Assembly: GCA_016927315.1 (NCBI GenBank)
Contig: JAFGMV010000063.1
Location: forward strand, 31,940-95,939
Length of the DNA stretch: 64,000 nucleotides
Direction: 5' to 3'
DNA from: Anaerolineales bacterium
Lineage (GTDB): Bacteria > Chloroflexota > Anaerolineae > Anaerolineales > Villigracilaceae
Positions 35,361 to 45,018 of this stretch are shown here, one piece after another. The translations under genes and the position numbers were made by a program. The number at the start of each line of letters is the position of its first letter. Positions within the stretch are counted from its first letter, which is position 1. The notes below the pieces were generated by a model that saw only the letters and a program-made list of their open reading frames with translations, was not told the DNA's origin and searched no databases.

Positions 35361-37019
35361 TTACCTCAACATTGGTATCTTTATTCCATACCTTTTTGCG
35401 GCAGCAATGGCTTCATTATATCCGGCATCTGCATGTCGAACGATCCCTGTTCCGGGATCGGTGGTCAGGACGCGATCCAGGCGTTGAGCCGCCTGCGGGG
35501 TGCCGTCAGCTACAATGACCTGCCCGGCATGCTGGCTGTATCCCATCCCAACCCCGCCGCCGTGATGGAAAGACACCCAGGTTGCCCCGCCAACCGCGTT
35601 GATAAGGGCATTCAAGATCGCCCAATCCGAGACCGCATCTGAGCCGTCTTTCATGGCTTCGGTCTCTCGATTGGGGCTGGCGACTGAACCGCTGTCGAGA
35701 TGATCGCGTCCTATGACAATCGGGGCTTTCAGGGTTCCATCAAATACCATTTGGTTGAATTTCAGTCCGGCCTTCACCCGTTCTCCATAGCCCAGCCAGC
35801 AAATACGGGCTGGCAGTCCCTGGAACGGCACGTATTCTCTGGCCATCTTCAACCAGCGGTGCAGGTGTTCGTCTTCAGGAAATAATTCCATTATTGCTTC
35901 ATCGGTTCGATAAATATCTTCCGGGTCGCCTGAAAGCGCTACCCAGCGGAAAGGGCCTTTCCCTTCGCAGAACAGCGGTCGAATATAGGCTGGTACAAAA
36001 CCCGGAAAATCAAAAGCATTTTCAACACCATGGTTACAAGCTTGTTGACGAATGTTATTTCCATAGTCAAAGACTTCCGAACCGGATTCCTGGAATGCCA
36101 ACATAGCCTGTACATGTTTGGCCATGGATGCCATTGCCATCTCCTTGTACCTGGCCGGCTCTGATCGACGTAATTGGTTTGCTGCCTTTACGGATATTCC
36201 GGAGGGCACATACATCAGGGCCTCATGCGCAGAAGTCTGGTCGGTAACCACGTCCGGGACTATTCCCCGAATTACTAGTTCATGGTAAATATCGGCCGCA
36301 TTACCGATCAAGCCGATAGAGCGTGGGATACCGGCTTCCCGGGCAGCCTCCACCAGTGTCATGGCTTGTTCGAGCGTATCCACAACTTCGTCCACAAAGC
36401 CGATAGACTTGCGGCGTTCTGCTCGTTCAGGATCCACCTCAACGATTAACGCTACGCCTTCGTTCATCGTAATCGCCAGTGGTTGGGCGCCGCCCATGCC
36501 GCCCAGGCCAGCGGTCAGGACGAATTTCCCTTTCAAGGAGTTCCAGCCCTTTAGCTTTGCCAGTGCTCCAAAAGTTTCATAAGTGCCTTGCAAAATCCCT
36601 TGGGCGCCGATGTATATCCAGGAGCCGGCTGTCATCTGCCCATACATCATCAAACCTTTGGCAGCCAGTTCATCGAAATGTTCCCAGGTTGCCCAATGGG
36701 GTACCAGGTTGGAATTCGCAATCAAAACCCGGGGGGCATCAGGGTGAGTCCTGAAGACAGCTACGGGTTTGCCTGACTGAACCAGCAGGGTTTCATCATC
36801 TTCGAGGTTTTGAAGCGATTCCAGGATGGCATCGAAACAATCCCAATTACGGGCTGCCTGCCCGCGTCCACCATAAACAACCAGCTGCTCCGGTATTTCT
36901 GCAACCTCCGGATCGAGATTATTCTGGATCATGCGATATGCTGCTTCACTTAGCCAGGATTTGCAGGTCAGTTTTGTGCCTCGCGGTGCGCGAACTTCAC
37001 GTGGTCCGGACATATTCAC
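35361..37019 (-). CDS. hutU: Urocanate hydratase
   Basis: A 552-residue urocanase, the second enzyme of histidine degradation, converting urocanate to imidazolonepropionate with tightly bound NAD. Visible: the opening [18 protein letters not shown] stretch (near residue 47), [13 protein letters not shown] (NAD-binding glycines, near 170), [14 protein letters not shown] (near 320) and [17 protein letters not shown] (near 485). Length matches the family. The start ATG 37019 follows GAAGGAG. The other hut genes (hutH, hutI, hutG) are not nearby. Confidence 0.97.
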   Translation of the reverse strand: MNMSGPREVRAPRGTKLTCKSWLSEAAYRMIQNNLDPEVAEIPEQLVVYGGRGQAARNWDCFDAILESLQNLEDDETLLVQSGKPVAVFRTHPDAPRVLIANSNLVPHWATWEHFDELAAKGLMMYGQMTAGSWIYIGAQGILQGTYETFGALAKLKGWNSLKGKFVLTAGLGGMGGAQPLAITMNEGVALIVEVDPERAERRKSIGFVDEVVDTLEQAMTLVEAAREAGIPRSIGLIGNAADIYHELVIRGIVPDVVTDQTSAHEALMYVPSGISVKAANQLRRSEPARYKEMAMASMAKHVQAMLAFQESGSEVFDYGNNIRQQACNHGVENAFDFPGFVPAYIRPLFCEGKGPFRWVALSGDPEDIYRTDEAIMELFPEDEHLHRWLKMAREYVPFQGLPARICWLGYGERVKAGLKFNQMVFDGTLKAPIVIGRDHLDSGSVASPNRETEAMKDGSDAVSDWAILNALINAVGGATWVSFHHGGGVGMGYSQHAGQVIVADGTPQAAQRLDRVLTTDPGTGIVRHADAGYNEAIAAAKRYGIKIPMLR

Positions 37020-37172
37020 TCCTTCTCAGTTATTGCTCCTGTTAAGATTATACGTGAACCAGTCCATAAATTGGTGGTATTGATTTCAAAACAGTGACAT
37101 GAGACTGATGTTGGAAAGAAGCGCCTGTTTGGTGTGGCGATGACTGTTTCCGATCATCTTCAGTAAAAAAAG

Positions 37173-37203
37173 CTGGTTCTGTGTCGACTGTACACAGAAC
37201 CAG
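37173..37203 (-). terminator. Rho-independent terminator of the 37233 gene
   Basis: On the minus strand CTGGTTCTGTGT, 7-nt loop, ACACAGAACCAG, then CTTTTTTTA. A perfect 12-bp stem. Confidence 0.88.
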
Positions 37204-37232
37204 TTGGAACGCGGTCAGGCCAAAATAATTTC

Positions 37233-37676
37233 TTACTTGATTCTGGCGGCAACCCCCTGGAGGCCTTTGCTCAGGTTTTTAAGATCGCCAGCGTAGCCTT
37301 TGAGCTTTCCAACATCACCTTTGGTAAGGGCACTGTTCACATCCCCGGCGACCTTCTCGGAATTGTTACAGGCATCCAGGATGGTCTGGGATAGTTTCTG
37401 GGCATCCTGAGCAAAGTTGACGATTTTTTTATCGATGAAGGGAACCTTTTCGATCAAGGGCACAACCGTATCCAGGAAACCATCAATCATTTTTACATAT
37501 TTGATGACTGCGCCGCCGATGGCTGCAATCGTGGTGGTCATTTCGATCCCGATTTCCTGAATCGAGTCCATTGTCTGTTTATTGTCCTGGATAATCTTGC
37601 TGATGTCATTCATTCCATCGGTTAGTTTATCTGAAAAACGAACGTAACTTGCACTGGAGGCAGATGTTGCTGGCAT
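37233..37676 (-). CDS. Helical protein of unknown function
   Basis: A 147-residue protein, mostly helical. It has a polar Ser/Ala-rich start, a predicted amphipathic/coiled-coil middle (KIIQDNKQTMDSIQEIGIEM), one moderately hydrophobic stretch (about residues 45-60) and a Lys-rich C-terminus. No cysteines that would suggest metal binding and no signal peptide. It has its own terminator (37173) and an AAAGGA site before the ATG. Family unknown; phasin-like or methyl-accepting-like helices are possible but not supported. Confidence 0.6.
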   Translation of the reverse strand: MPATSASSASYVRFSDKLTDGMNDISKIIQDNKQTMDSIQEIGIEMTTTIAAIGGAVIKYVKMIDGFLDTVVPLIEKVPFIDKKIVNFAQDAQKLSQTILDACNNSEKVAGDVNSALTKGDVGKLKGYAGDLKNLSKGLQGVAARIK

Positions 37677-37736
37677 TTTTAATATCCTTTCATTATTTGA
37701 ATAGAAAAACAGGATGACTGGTTGGTCATCTAAATG

Positions 37737-40700
37737 TTACAGGATAGTAATGGGATCAATGCGCCAGTTTTCCTCACCGGTTAGTTTCTTCAAACGGGAA
37801 AGTAATTCCGGGCAGATATCAGTTGTGAAGTTCGGGAAATCGATCATATGCCCCTTGCCGTTCTCATATACCTGGAAAGAGAAGCGATCTTGGCCGTTAA
37901 AGGAGATCAGCATGCCATGCAGGAGTTTGATCCGGCGTTTATCGCGGGCTTCATCGCCAGTCGGTTTCAGGAGAACTGTAATTTGCCGGGGCGGGTGGCT
38001 TCCTCCTGTGTTTCTTGCGATGGGAATATAAAGGGAGGGCATTGATGGGGCTTGTTCATACCTGCTGAAGCTGTTTTGGGTATCAATGGCTGAAAACTGT
38101 TCCTGACTTTCAGATTCAGATTTGCCGTTTGTTTGAACCGCTTCCGGCATGGATGCTACTACTGCTGTTTCAAAAGATGGCTGCCAGGTCTGGTCCCAGC
38201 CGGGAGGAAAGGCCTCTGGTGGAGGTGGCATCTCGTCATCGTCCCAGTCACTTTCCCAATGATCAGCAGGTAGATTGGATGCGTAGGCTGGGGTTGGTTC
38301 CGAGATATTTCGTGGCGTGTGTGTTTTCTGCTTCGGTTCGGACATTTGCCGGAGAGTTGGATCAGCCGCAGGGTTTATTTCTTCAAAGGGTTTTTCATTT
38401 ATGAGCGCATCAAGAGACTCAACAAGCGATACTTCTGTTTTTACGGTGTCTACCAGGATTTTTGGCGGATTGCCGTTGGTGTCTGCTTTTCCTTCAATGA
38501 TTACGATCTTACCGATTTCAAGCAGATTTGCAAATTCCTTCCAGGTGCGTGGGAACAGCACAAGTTCCAGGTTGCCTTGGATGTCTTCCAGGGTGGCAAA
38601 GCCCATGGGTTTACCGGTCTTTGTCTGGTAGGGGCGTACGCCCGTTACCAGCCCGGCGACACGGACTTTTTCTTCATGGGTCGCATCTCCGAGTTGACCC
38701 GAAAAATAGCTGACAATACGGGCCAGGGTCTTTTGGTAGGGCGTCAGGGGATGGTCTGAGACATACAGACCGATCAGTTCGCGCTCCCAGTTCAACATCT
38801 CGCGCTGGTCGATGTCACGGGCTTCTGGCAGGATAATCTCATCTGTCACGCCAGTGGCTTCACCGAACAGGCTCATCTGCCCGGCTTCAGCTGCCCTGAA
38901 GTGGGAAGTACTGACGGCGACGATGCGGTCCAGTGACTGCAGCATAGCGCCGCGGTTGCCAAGAGTATCCAGGGAGCCGACTTTGATCAGGCATTCCAGG
39001 GCGCGTTTCCCGATCGTACGCAAGTCAACGCTGCGGGCGAAGTCATTCAGATCAGAGAAAGCCCCATGTTCCCGGCGTGCGTTCAAAACAATATCGACCG
39101 GCGCCTGGCCAACATTCTTGATCGCTCCCAAGCCGAAGCGGATCGCGTTACTCTCATCCAGGTCTTCAATGGTAAAGTCCCAACCGCTGGTGTTTATATC
39201 GGGAGGCAGGATATCGATCCCCATGTTGCGCGTTTCGGCAACGTACAAGGAAACCTTGCCGGTATCGTTTTTCCACACTGAGAGAAGCGCAGTCATGTAT
39301 TCGGCCGGATAATGGGCCTTCAAGTAAGCAGTCTGGACCGCGATAACCCCATAGTCGGCTGCATGACTTTTGTTGAAACCATAGCGAGCGAATTCTTCCC
39401 AATCGGAGAAGATAGCGTTGGCTGTTTCCAGGGGGATTCCTTTTTTTACGGCGCCGCTGACGAATTGGGTCCGGTGTTTTTGGATTTTCTCGGCAATCTT
39501 TTTAGAGATTGCTTTGCGTAGATCGTCGGCTTCGGATTGGGTGTATCCGGCCAGTTGGACCGCGGCATTCATCAGTTGTTCCTGGTAAATCGGGATACCG
39601 TATGTATCGGAAAAGAGAGGTTCCATGGCAGGGTGCCGGTAGGTCGGTTCTTTTTCGCCATGCATACACTTGATGTATTCAGGGATGAACTGCATCGGAC
39701 CCGGGCGGTAGAGCGCCACCATGGCGATGACATTGTCCAGGTTTTCGGGCTTCATCTCGACCAGCCAGCGAGTCATGCCTCCACCTTCCAACTGGAAAAT
39801 ACCAGCTGTTTGACCGGCGCCCATCAGTTCGAAGGCCTTGGGATCATCAAGCGGGATATTCTTCAGGTCGAATTTTTTACCATGCCGTGTCTCGATCAGA
39901 TCACAGGCCCGGGCCATCACGGTCAGGGTCGCCAGGCCCAGGAAGTCGACCTTGAGCATCCCGAGTGAATCAAGGATACCCATCTCGAACTGAGTCACTG
40001 ATTTTATCGGCGTTTCTTCAGAATTTGAAGTAGGGCGATGGAGTGGCAAGTATTCGGTCAGGGGTTTGTCTGCAATGACCACCCCAGCCGCATGAGTCCC
40101 GGCGTTTCGGACCACGCCTTCCATCTCGGAAGCAGTGTCGATTAGTTGTTTGATGTGAGGCGCCGACTGATAGGCCTCTTTCAACTCGGTTACTTCGTTG
40201 ACCAGTTCTGCCAGGTTGATGTTCTTGGCTGGAACGTTGGGTACCATCTTGCTGATGCGGTCCACTTCCGACAAGGGAATGTCCATGACCCGGCCGACAT
40301 CCCGGATGGCGGCTTTGGCGCCCAGTGTACCAAAGGTAATGATCTGGGCAACTTTGTCATCACCGTATTTTCTGGCACAGTATTCCAACATCTCAACCCG
40401 GCGATCATCCCGGAAGTCCAGATCGATATCAGGCATGGAAATTCGTCCAGGGTTGAGGAAACGCTCGAAAATGAGCCCGTGCTCGATCGGGTCGACCATT
40501 GTGATGTCCAGGGTATAGGCCACAATTGAGCCAGCCGCTGAACCTCGGGCGTTGTACCAGATACGCTGCTTTTTGGCAAAGTTACACAGATCCCATACGA
40601 TCAGGAAATAGGCATCGAAGCCCATAGCATGGATTATCTGGAGTTCGTAATTCAGGCGTTCCCGAATAAGGGCGGCGCCGGCTTTGGCCCCGTAGCGATA

Positions 40701-41618
40701 TTCCAGGCCCTGTTCACAAAGGTGGCGCAGGTAGCTCTCAGCAGTGTGGCCTTCGGGAACGGTGAACTCTGGCAGGTGATAGCCTTTGAATGACAGGTCC
40801 ACATCGCATCGTTCTGCGATTTCGAGGGTGTTGCTGAGCGATTCAGGTACTTCATGGAATAATGCGGCCATTTCAGCCGGTGTACGCAGATAATACGAAT
40901 CGTCATCCATCGTCATACGGTCTTTATCGCTTAACAGTGAACCGGTCTGGATGGCCAGCAATATGTCCTGCAGCCGGGCATCACTCTGGTTGATGTAATG
41001 TACATCGTTGGTAGCAACATATTTAGCTGAGTATTTAGCCCCCAATTCCACCAGTTTACGGTTCAGTTCGGTGATTTCCTTGATGTTGTGTTGCTGTAAT
41101 TCAACGTAGAAGTTATCCGGTCCAAAGACTTCGTAGTACCAGTTCATGTAGCGGACTGCCTCAGCGGGGTTTTCATTCAGCAGGGCGCGCGGGATTTCAG
41201 CCGACATACAACCAGACGTGCATATCAACCCTTCGGAATGATTTGCCAGGAAATCATGGTCGATACGGGGGTAGTAGTAAAAACCTTCCAACTGGGCAGC
41301 ACTGGCAATGGTCAGCAGGTTGCGGTACCCGGTCTCGTTTTCAGCCAGTAAAAGCAAATGGGTAGATTTCTTATCCAGTTTTGCATCCCGGTCCTTCATG
41401 CCGCGGGCTGCCATGTAGGCTTCCATACCAATGAGCGGCTTGACGCCGGCTTTGTGGGCTGCATTCCAGAACTCGATCACACCGAACATCGAACCATGGT
41501 CGGTGATGGCGATGGCGGGCATCTCCAGTTCCCTGGCGCGTTGGACAAGCTTCTTGATATTCGAGAAGCCATCCAGCATCGAGTATTCGGTATGAACGTG
41601 AAGGTGGGCAAAGGACAT
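37737..41618 (-). CDS. dnaE: DNA polymerase III subunit alpha
   Basis: A 1293-residue replicative polymerase. Order: PHP domain (HLHVHTEYSMLDG at residue 5; AITDHGSMFG near 38), palm with the catalytic PDIDLDFRDDRR (near 390) and GRGSAAGS-type ARGSAAGSIVAYTLDITMVDP just before, fingers (YQEQLM; YGFNKSHAADYG), helix-hairpin-helix region, and an OB-fold (VRVAGLVTGVRPYQTKTGKP, near 1015). A low-complexity acidic/Pro linker (about 1095-1190) precedes a C-terminal domain. A TATAAT box lies about 46 nt before the ATG. It stands alone. Confidence 0.97.
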   Translation of the reverse strand: MSFAHLHVHTEYSMLDGFSNIKKLVQRARELEMPAIAITDHGSMFGVIEFWNAAHKAGVKPLIGMEAYMAARGMKDRDAKLDKKSTHLLLLAENETGYRNLLTIASAAQLEGFYYYPRIDHDFLANHSEGLICTSGCMSAEIPRALLNENPAEAVRYMNWYYEVFGPDNFYVELQQHNIKEITELNRKLVELGAKYSAKYVATNDVHYINQSDARLQDILLAIQTGSLLSDKDRMTMDDDSYYLRTPAEMAALFHEVPESLSNTLEIAERCDVDLSFKGYHLPEFTVPEGHTAESYLRHLCEQGLEYRYGAKAGAALIRERLNYELQIIHAMGFDAYFLIVWDLCNFAKKQRIWYNARGSAAGSIVAYTLDITMVDPIEHGLIFERFLNPGRISMPDIDLDFRDDRRVEMLEYCARKYGDDKVAQIITFGTLGAKAAIRDVGRVMDIPLSEVDRISKMVPNVPAKNINLAELVNEVTELKEAYQSAPHIKQLIDTASEMEGVVRNAGTHAAGVVIADKPLTEYLPLHRPTSNSEETPIKSVTQFEMGILDSLGMLKVDFLGLATLTVMARACDLIETRHGKKFDLKNIPLDDPKAFELMGAGQTAGIFQLEGGGMTRWLVEMKPENLDNVIAMVALYRPGPMQFIPEYIKCMHGEKEPTYRHPAMEPLFSDTYGIPIYQEQLMNAAVQLAGYTQSEADDLRKAISKKIAEKIQKHRTQFVSGAVKKGIPLETANAIFSDWEEFARYGFNKSHAADYGVIAVQTAYLKAHYPAEYMTALLSVWKNDTGKVSLYVAETRNMGIDILPPDINTSGWDFTIEDLDESNAIRFGLGAIKNVGQAPVDIVLNARREHGAFSDLNDFARSVDLRTIGKRALECLIKVGSLDTLGNRGAMLQSLDRIVAVSTSHFRAAEAGQMSLFGEATGVTDEIILPEARDIDQREMLNWERELIGLYVSDHPLTPYQKTLARIVSYFSGQLGDATHEEKVRVAGLVTGVRPYQTKTGKPMGFATLEDIQGNLELVLFPRTWKEFANLLEIGKIVIIEGKADTNGNPPKILVDTVKTEVSLVESLDALINEKPFEEINPAADPTLRQMSEPKQKTHTPRNISEPTPAYASNLPADHWESDWDDDEMPPPPEAFPPGWDQTWQPSFETAVVASMPEAVQTNGKSESESQEQFSAIDTQNSFSRYEQAPSMPSLYIPIARNTGGSHPPRQITVLLKPTGDEARDKRRIKLLHGMLISFNGQDRFSFQVYENGKGHMIDFPNFTTDICPELLSRLKKLTGEENWRIDPITIL

Positions 41619-41805
41619 GGATCCAGGCGCTTGATTTGAAATTCGGATACGATTAAGGTTATGTTTGGATTATAGCACGAGCGTTCGATAAATGATCATC
41701 ACTTAGCTTAAAAATTCCGGTTTGGGGGAAATTGGAACGCAGGTTATTGGCCTTTGGGCACATTTTACCTGATTCAGCGCCCTGGGGGAAAATCACATCC
41801 TTGAG

Positions 41806-41948
41806 CGATGCACTAAAAATCTGTAGAACAACCAGATCCGAACCTCCTGAAGGGTTTCTATCATACCCTCTACCGGGTAGAGCCACCTTCGGGACGCTGC
41901 TCTGATGAGCCTTCCCTGCGATAGAAGCTACAATATTGTAGTGCACCC
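41806..41948. mobile_element. MITE-like element, copy 2 (degraded)
   Basis: Aligns along its whole length with the element at 3801-3944: it shares TGCACTAAAAATCTGTAGAA at the left, CGAACCTCCTGAAGGGTTT, CCACCTTCGGGA and TAGTGCACCC at the right. The left terminal repeat has two changes and the right one a further change, and the flanks no longer show a clean duplication (CCTTGAG / TCTTTGAC at best). It is therefore an older insertion. Confidence 0.75.
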
Positions 41949-41953
41949 TGTCT

Positions 41954-42142
41954 TTGACAAGTAAAGGAAGGAGAGGTTCATGGGCAATCTTTTCTGAGAA
42001 GTCGTCTGGCCTTGAAGTATGGATTGATGAAACCCCCTGGTCGGTCATTGGGTTCCTGGTTTTCTGCGCAGTTGCTCTGCCTTGCTGCTGCCTGCCGGGT
42101 CATCGATCCAATTGGATCTTTGGGAAGCCGGGGTTGCGTTAG
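41954..42142 (+). CDS. Doubtful short ORF with one hydrophobic segment
   Basis: A 62-codon frame starting at a TTG 5 nt after the MITE. A good Shine-Dalgarno sequence (GGAAGGAGAGG) precedes an ATG at 41979 in another frame that stops after five codons, so the gene may have been broken or cut by the MITE insertion. The product has a hydrophobic segment (VIGFLVFCAVALPCCCLPG). It ends 2 nt before the next small ORF. Weak call. Confidence 0.25.
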   Translation: MTSKGRRGSWAIFSEKSSGLEVWIDETPWSVIGFLVFCAVALPCCCLPGHRSNWIFGKPGLR

Positions 42143-42144
42143 GG

Positions 42145-42273
42145 ATGAAAAATGAAAAATTTACCAGGAAACAGGCAGTCATTCTCGTTGCCGGTGTGAT
42201 CCTATGGTTCCTCATGCTGCTGACCTGCTATGTCATGGGGCTGGTTGCTCATAATAGCGGGCATGCCCTGTAA
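42145..42273 (+). CDS. Small membrane peptide, 42 residues
   Basis: From ATG 42145: a charged opening (MKNEKFTRKQ), one clear membrane segment (AVILVAGVILWFLMLLTCYV) and a short tail with two His. It follows the previous short frame by 2 nt. No family recognised. Confidence 0.4.
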   Translation: MKNEKFTRKQAVILVAGVILWFLMLLTCYVMGLVAHNSGHAL

Positions 42274-42335
42274 TTGACGCAACTGCCATGCCGGGCAGGT
42301 ATGCAGTACCTGCCTCGGTGAAATAACCGCTTATC

Positions 42336-43694
42336 TCAAGAAACTTTCAGGATGCGAGCCCAGTGTGCGGGTACTGTTATTGGATCAATCAGTGCGCCAG
42401 ACACCGGGAATGTTTTCCCCTGGTTGAGCAGGTCTGACAGCCGGGCTGCCTGTACCGGCCAGGTCAGATCGAGGTTGGCAGGCTGGTCACTGGCGTTCAG
42501 GAGCACGAGAATATTTTCATCTGCTGTCTGGCGGGCAAAGGCCAGCTGTTGTTGGGCAACCCACAGTTCCTGGTAGTTGCCATATTTTAAGGCCGGGGAA
42601 TTCCTGCGGATGCGGGCCAGCCGGGACAGGGTCGCAGCCAGGTCTGGGTGCGGGGCAGACTGGCGAACGGCTGCCAGGTCTAGCTGCGGTCGCAGCAGCG
42701 AGTCATCGCTTTCCGTGCGCAGGCCTGCCAGCCCCCACTCACTGCCGTAATAGATGGAGGGTATGCCCGGCATAGTCATCAGGAGGATATAGAGCGGGTT
42801 AAGATGTGCCGGCTCTGTCAGGCTGCTGGCGACTCGGTTGACATCATGATTATCAGCAAAGTTGTAAAGCGGCAGGTCTCGGTAGATGCCCTGCGGGCCA
42901 AACTGCCGCTTGAGCGAATAGGCGATCTCGAAGTAATTGCTGTCGACATGGCTGGAATACAGCCCTTTGTAGCATTCATAGTTGGTGACGGAATCGAGCA
43001 TCTCGTCGTTGGCCCATTGTCGGTAATCTCCATGGATCACTTCGCCCAGCAACCAGAAATCTTCCCGGAGGTTCTTGCAGTGAACCCGCAGGGCTTTCAG
43101 GAAATCAATATCAAGGCAATCAGCCGCATCCAGGCGCAGTCCGTCGATGCCAAATTCACGCACCCACATTGAAATGGCGTCGAAAAGATGGGCGCGCACC
43201 TCCGGTTGGTGCAGGTTGAGTTTGACCAGATCGTAATGACCGTTCCAGCCTTCATAGGTAAAGGGGTCATCAAAAGGACTGCGGCCGTCGAACGTCAGCC
43301 CCCGGAACCAGTCACCGTAGTCTGAGTTTTCGCCATGCTGCTGGATGTCTTGGAAGGCCCAGAATTCGCGCCCGACATGGTTGAACACACCGTCCAGGAC
43401 CAGACGGATGCCACGGGTGTGGCAGGCGGCGCTGAATTCGGCCAGCAGGGTATTGTCCCCCAGGCGGCGATCAACCCGGTAGTAATCGGCGGTATCGTAG
43501 CCATGGAACGTGGATTCGAACACCGGACCAAGATAGAGGGCATTGATCCCAAGCACTTCCAGGTGCGGAAGCCAATCGAAGAGCTGCTGCAGGCGAGGTT
43601 GAGGCGCGGATGTGAAGTCATTACGATGCAGGGCTCCGCACAGGCCGAGCGGGTAAATGTGATAAAAAATCGAGTCTTGCGACCAGAGCTGCAT
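42336..43694 (-). CDS. GH13 alpha-amylase-family enzyme
   Basis: A 452-residue (beta/alpha)8-barrel glycoside hydrolase. Conserved regions: I DGVFNHVG (near residue 104), II GLRLDAADC with the nucleophile Asp (near 192), III WLLGEVIHGD with the acid/base Glu (near 222) and IV FADNHDVNR with the stabilising Asp (near 285). There is no N-terminal domain and no signal peptide, so it acts in the cytoplasm, probably on maltodextrins (cyclomaltodextrinase/neopullulanase-like). AAGGAG precedes the ATG and a palindrome at 43713 may be its operator. Confidence 0.92.
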   Translation of the reverse strand: MQLWSQDSIFYHIYPLGLCGALHRNDFTSAPQPRLQQLFDWLPHLEVLGINALYLGPVFESTFHGYDTADYYRVDRRLGDNTLLAEFSAACHTRGIRLVLDGVFNHVGREFWAFQDIQQHGENSDYGDWFRGLTFDGRSPFDDPFTYEGWNGHYDLVKLNLHQPEVRAHLFDAISMWVREFGIDGLRLDAADCLDIDFLKALRVHCKNLREDFWLLGEVIHGDYRQWANDEMLDSVTNYECYKGLYSSHVDSNYFEIAYSLKRQFGPQGIYRDLPLYNFADNHDVNRVASSLTEPAHLNPLYILLMTMPGIPSIYYGSEWGLAGLRTESDDSLLRPQLDLAAVRQSAPHPDLAATLSRLARIRRNSPALKYGNYQELWVAQQQLAFARQTADENILVLLNASDQPANLDLTWPVQAARLSDLLNQGKTFPVSGALIDPITVPAHWARILKVS

Positions 43695-43712
43695 AGTTGG
43701 TTACTCTCCTTA

Positions 43713-43728
43713 TATACCGGTTGGTATA
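43713..43728. promoter_or_regulatory. Palindrome before the amylase gene
   Basis: TATACC-GGTT-GGTATA, with 6-bp perfect arms, 19-34 nt upstream of the GH13 start. The position fits an operator or promoter element, but the regulator is unknown. Confidence 0.4.
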
Positions 43729-43753
43729 GAGTTCTGGTAAAAAGGGAAAGGGT

Positions 43754-44581
43754 TCACTTTTTCTGTTTGCAGGCCTGTTCCCACATCTCCAGCCCCTGCA
43801 CCAGCAGGCCGACCTGGGCGATCAGGAACCATACCAGCAGGAAGGTCAATCCCCAGGTGATGCTGTTGACCCAGCGGGCCGCTGTTTCCCGGGCTTTTTC
43901 CACCCGCACAGTGAGGAGGCTGGTCGAGGCCTGGTATTGGTCGATGATCTCCCCTGCATTTGTCAGGTCCTTCTCGATCTTGGCTATGGAGTCAGACAGC
44001 CGGGTTAGTTCTTTCTCCACGGTTTCCAGGTTTTCTTGTATATCCTTCGTGCTGGTTTCGATGGCTGCCAGCGATTCAGGCAGGGGATCGAGACTGGCGG
44101 AGACCTCTTTCAGGGAGGTGGACAGGGGCGTCTCCGGCTGGTAGGCTTTGATCGGCAGAAGCGGGATCTTGCTCAACGCGCTCAGGGTGTCGTCGATCAA
44201 CCGGGCACTTTTCTGGGCTGAGGCCAGCGAGGTCTGCGTGGCTGCAATCGATTCCGGCAGGTCTTCACTGGTCAGGATCGTGAGGGCTTCCAGCATAGGA
44301 CCGCTGTCGTGGATGCCCTCCGCCAGGGCGTCCACCCCGGCTTTCAGGTAAATGATATTCTCCGAGGTTGTCACCAGCATCTGGTCCAGGAGGGTGAGAC
44401 CTTCTTCGGCGGCCTCCAGGGTCAGGTCCAGTGAGGCCAGCATTTCATCCAGGGTACTCAAGACCCTGGGGCGCACGTTCCAAATCTGGATCAGGCCGAT
44501 CAACCCGAAGATCATCCCGGCTGCGGCGGCAGTACACAGCAGTCCGCCGACGATTTTCCTGAAGTTTATTTTTTTCTTCAT
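43754..44581 (-). CDS. Coiled-coil membrane protein of unknown function
   Basis: A 275-residue protein with a membrane segment near each end (about residues 9-32 and 237-265), bracketing a long extracytoplasmic, heptad-rich helical region (about 40-235, repeated LxxxLxxxTSxx patterns; DIQENLETVEKELTRLSDSI). It resembles tether-like proteins rather than an enzyme. The start is ATG 44581 (MKKKINFRK); a frame extension to 44617 lacks support. It lies 59 nt upstream of the amylase on the same strand. Confidence 0.65.
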   Translation of the reverse strand: MKKKINFRKIVGGLLCTAAAAGMIFGLIGLIQIWNVRPRVLSTLDEMLASLDLTLEAAEEGLTLLDQMLVTTSENIIYLKAGVDALAEGIHDSGPMLEALTILTSEDLPESIAATQTSLASAQKSARLIDDTLSALSKIPLLPIKAYQPETPLSTSLKEVSASLDPLPESLAAIETSTKDIQENLETVEKELTRLSDSIAKIEKDLTNAGEIIDQYQASTSLLTVRVEKARETAARWVNSITWGLTFLLVWFLIAQVGLLVQGLEMWEQACKQKK

Positions 44582-45018
44582 ATGTCCTGCACCGACCTTC
44601 CTGGAAAGCCCAACCACAGAAGAACGTTTCCATTATATAGAAAATGGCGCTTTGAATCAAATAACCTGTTCCTGAATAATGCGTTTCAGGCAGCTTTGGT
44701 GAAATCCGACCAGGGTGTTCCAACATGCGCGGCCGGGCTGCCAAAAGGGCAGGTTCCGTATCACGGATGATCCGTTCAGGCGGGATTTTTGGGATTTCAG
44801 AGCGAGACCAAATCCACCGGCAGGCAGGTTAAATTCACCCGCCGGTTGTTTTTAGCGGCTCGAAACCTTTTGGGGAAAAGTTCCCGAATTATTCAATCCC
44901 GACCAAGGGATCCATCCCTGTGTTTGTCCGGATGGCGGTGGAACAGCCGAATGCGGTAAAATAGGATCACTTTTCTTTGCTGAAGTAATCTCATCCTGTT
45001 TTAAAAGAAGGGCACCCT
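44582..45018. other. Gene-free divergent region before GH94
   Basis: No coding frame or strong hairpin was found. It must hold the promoters of the coiled-coil gene (leftward) and the GH94 gene (rightward). Confidence 0.4.
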
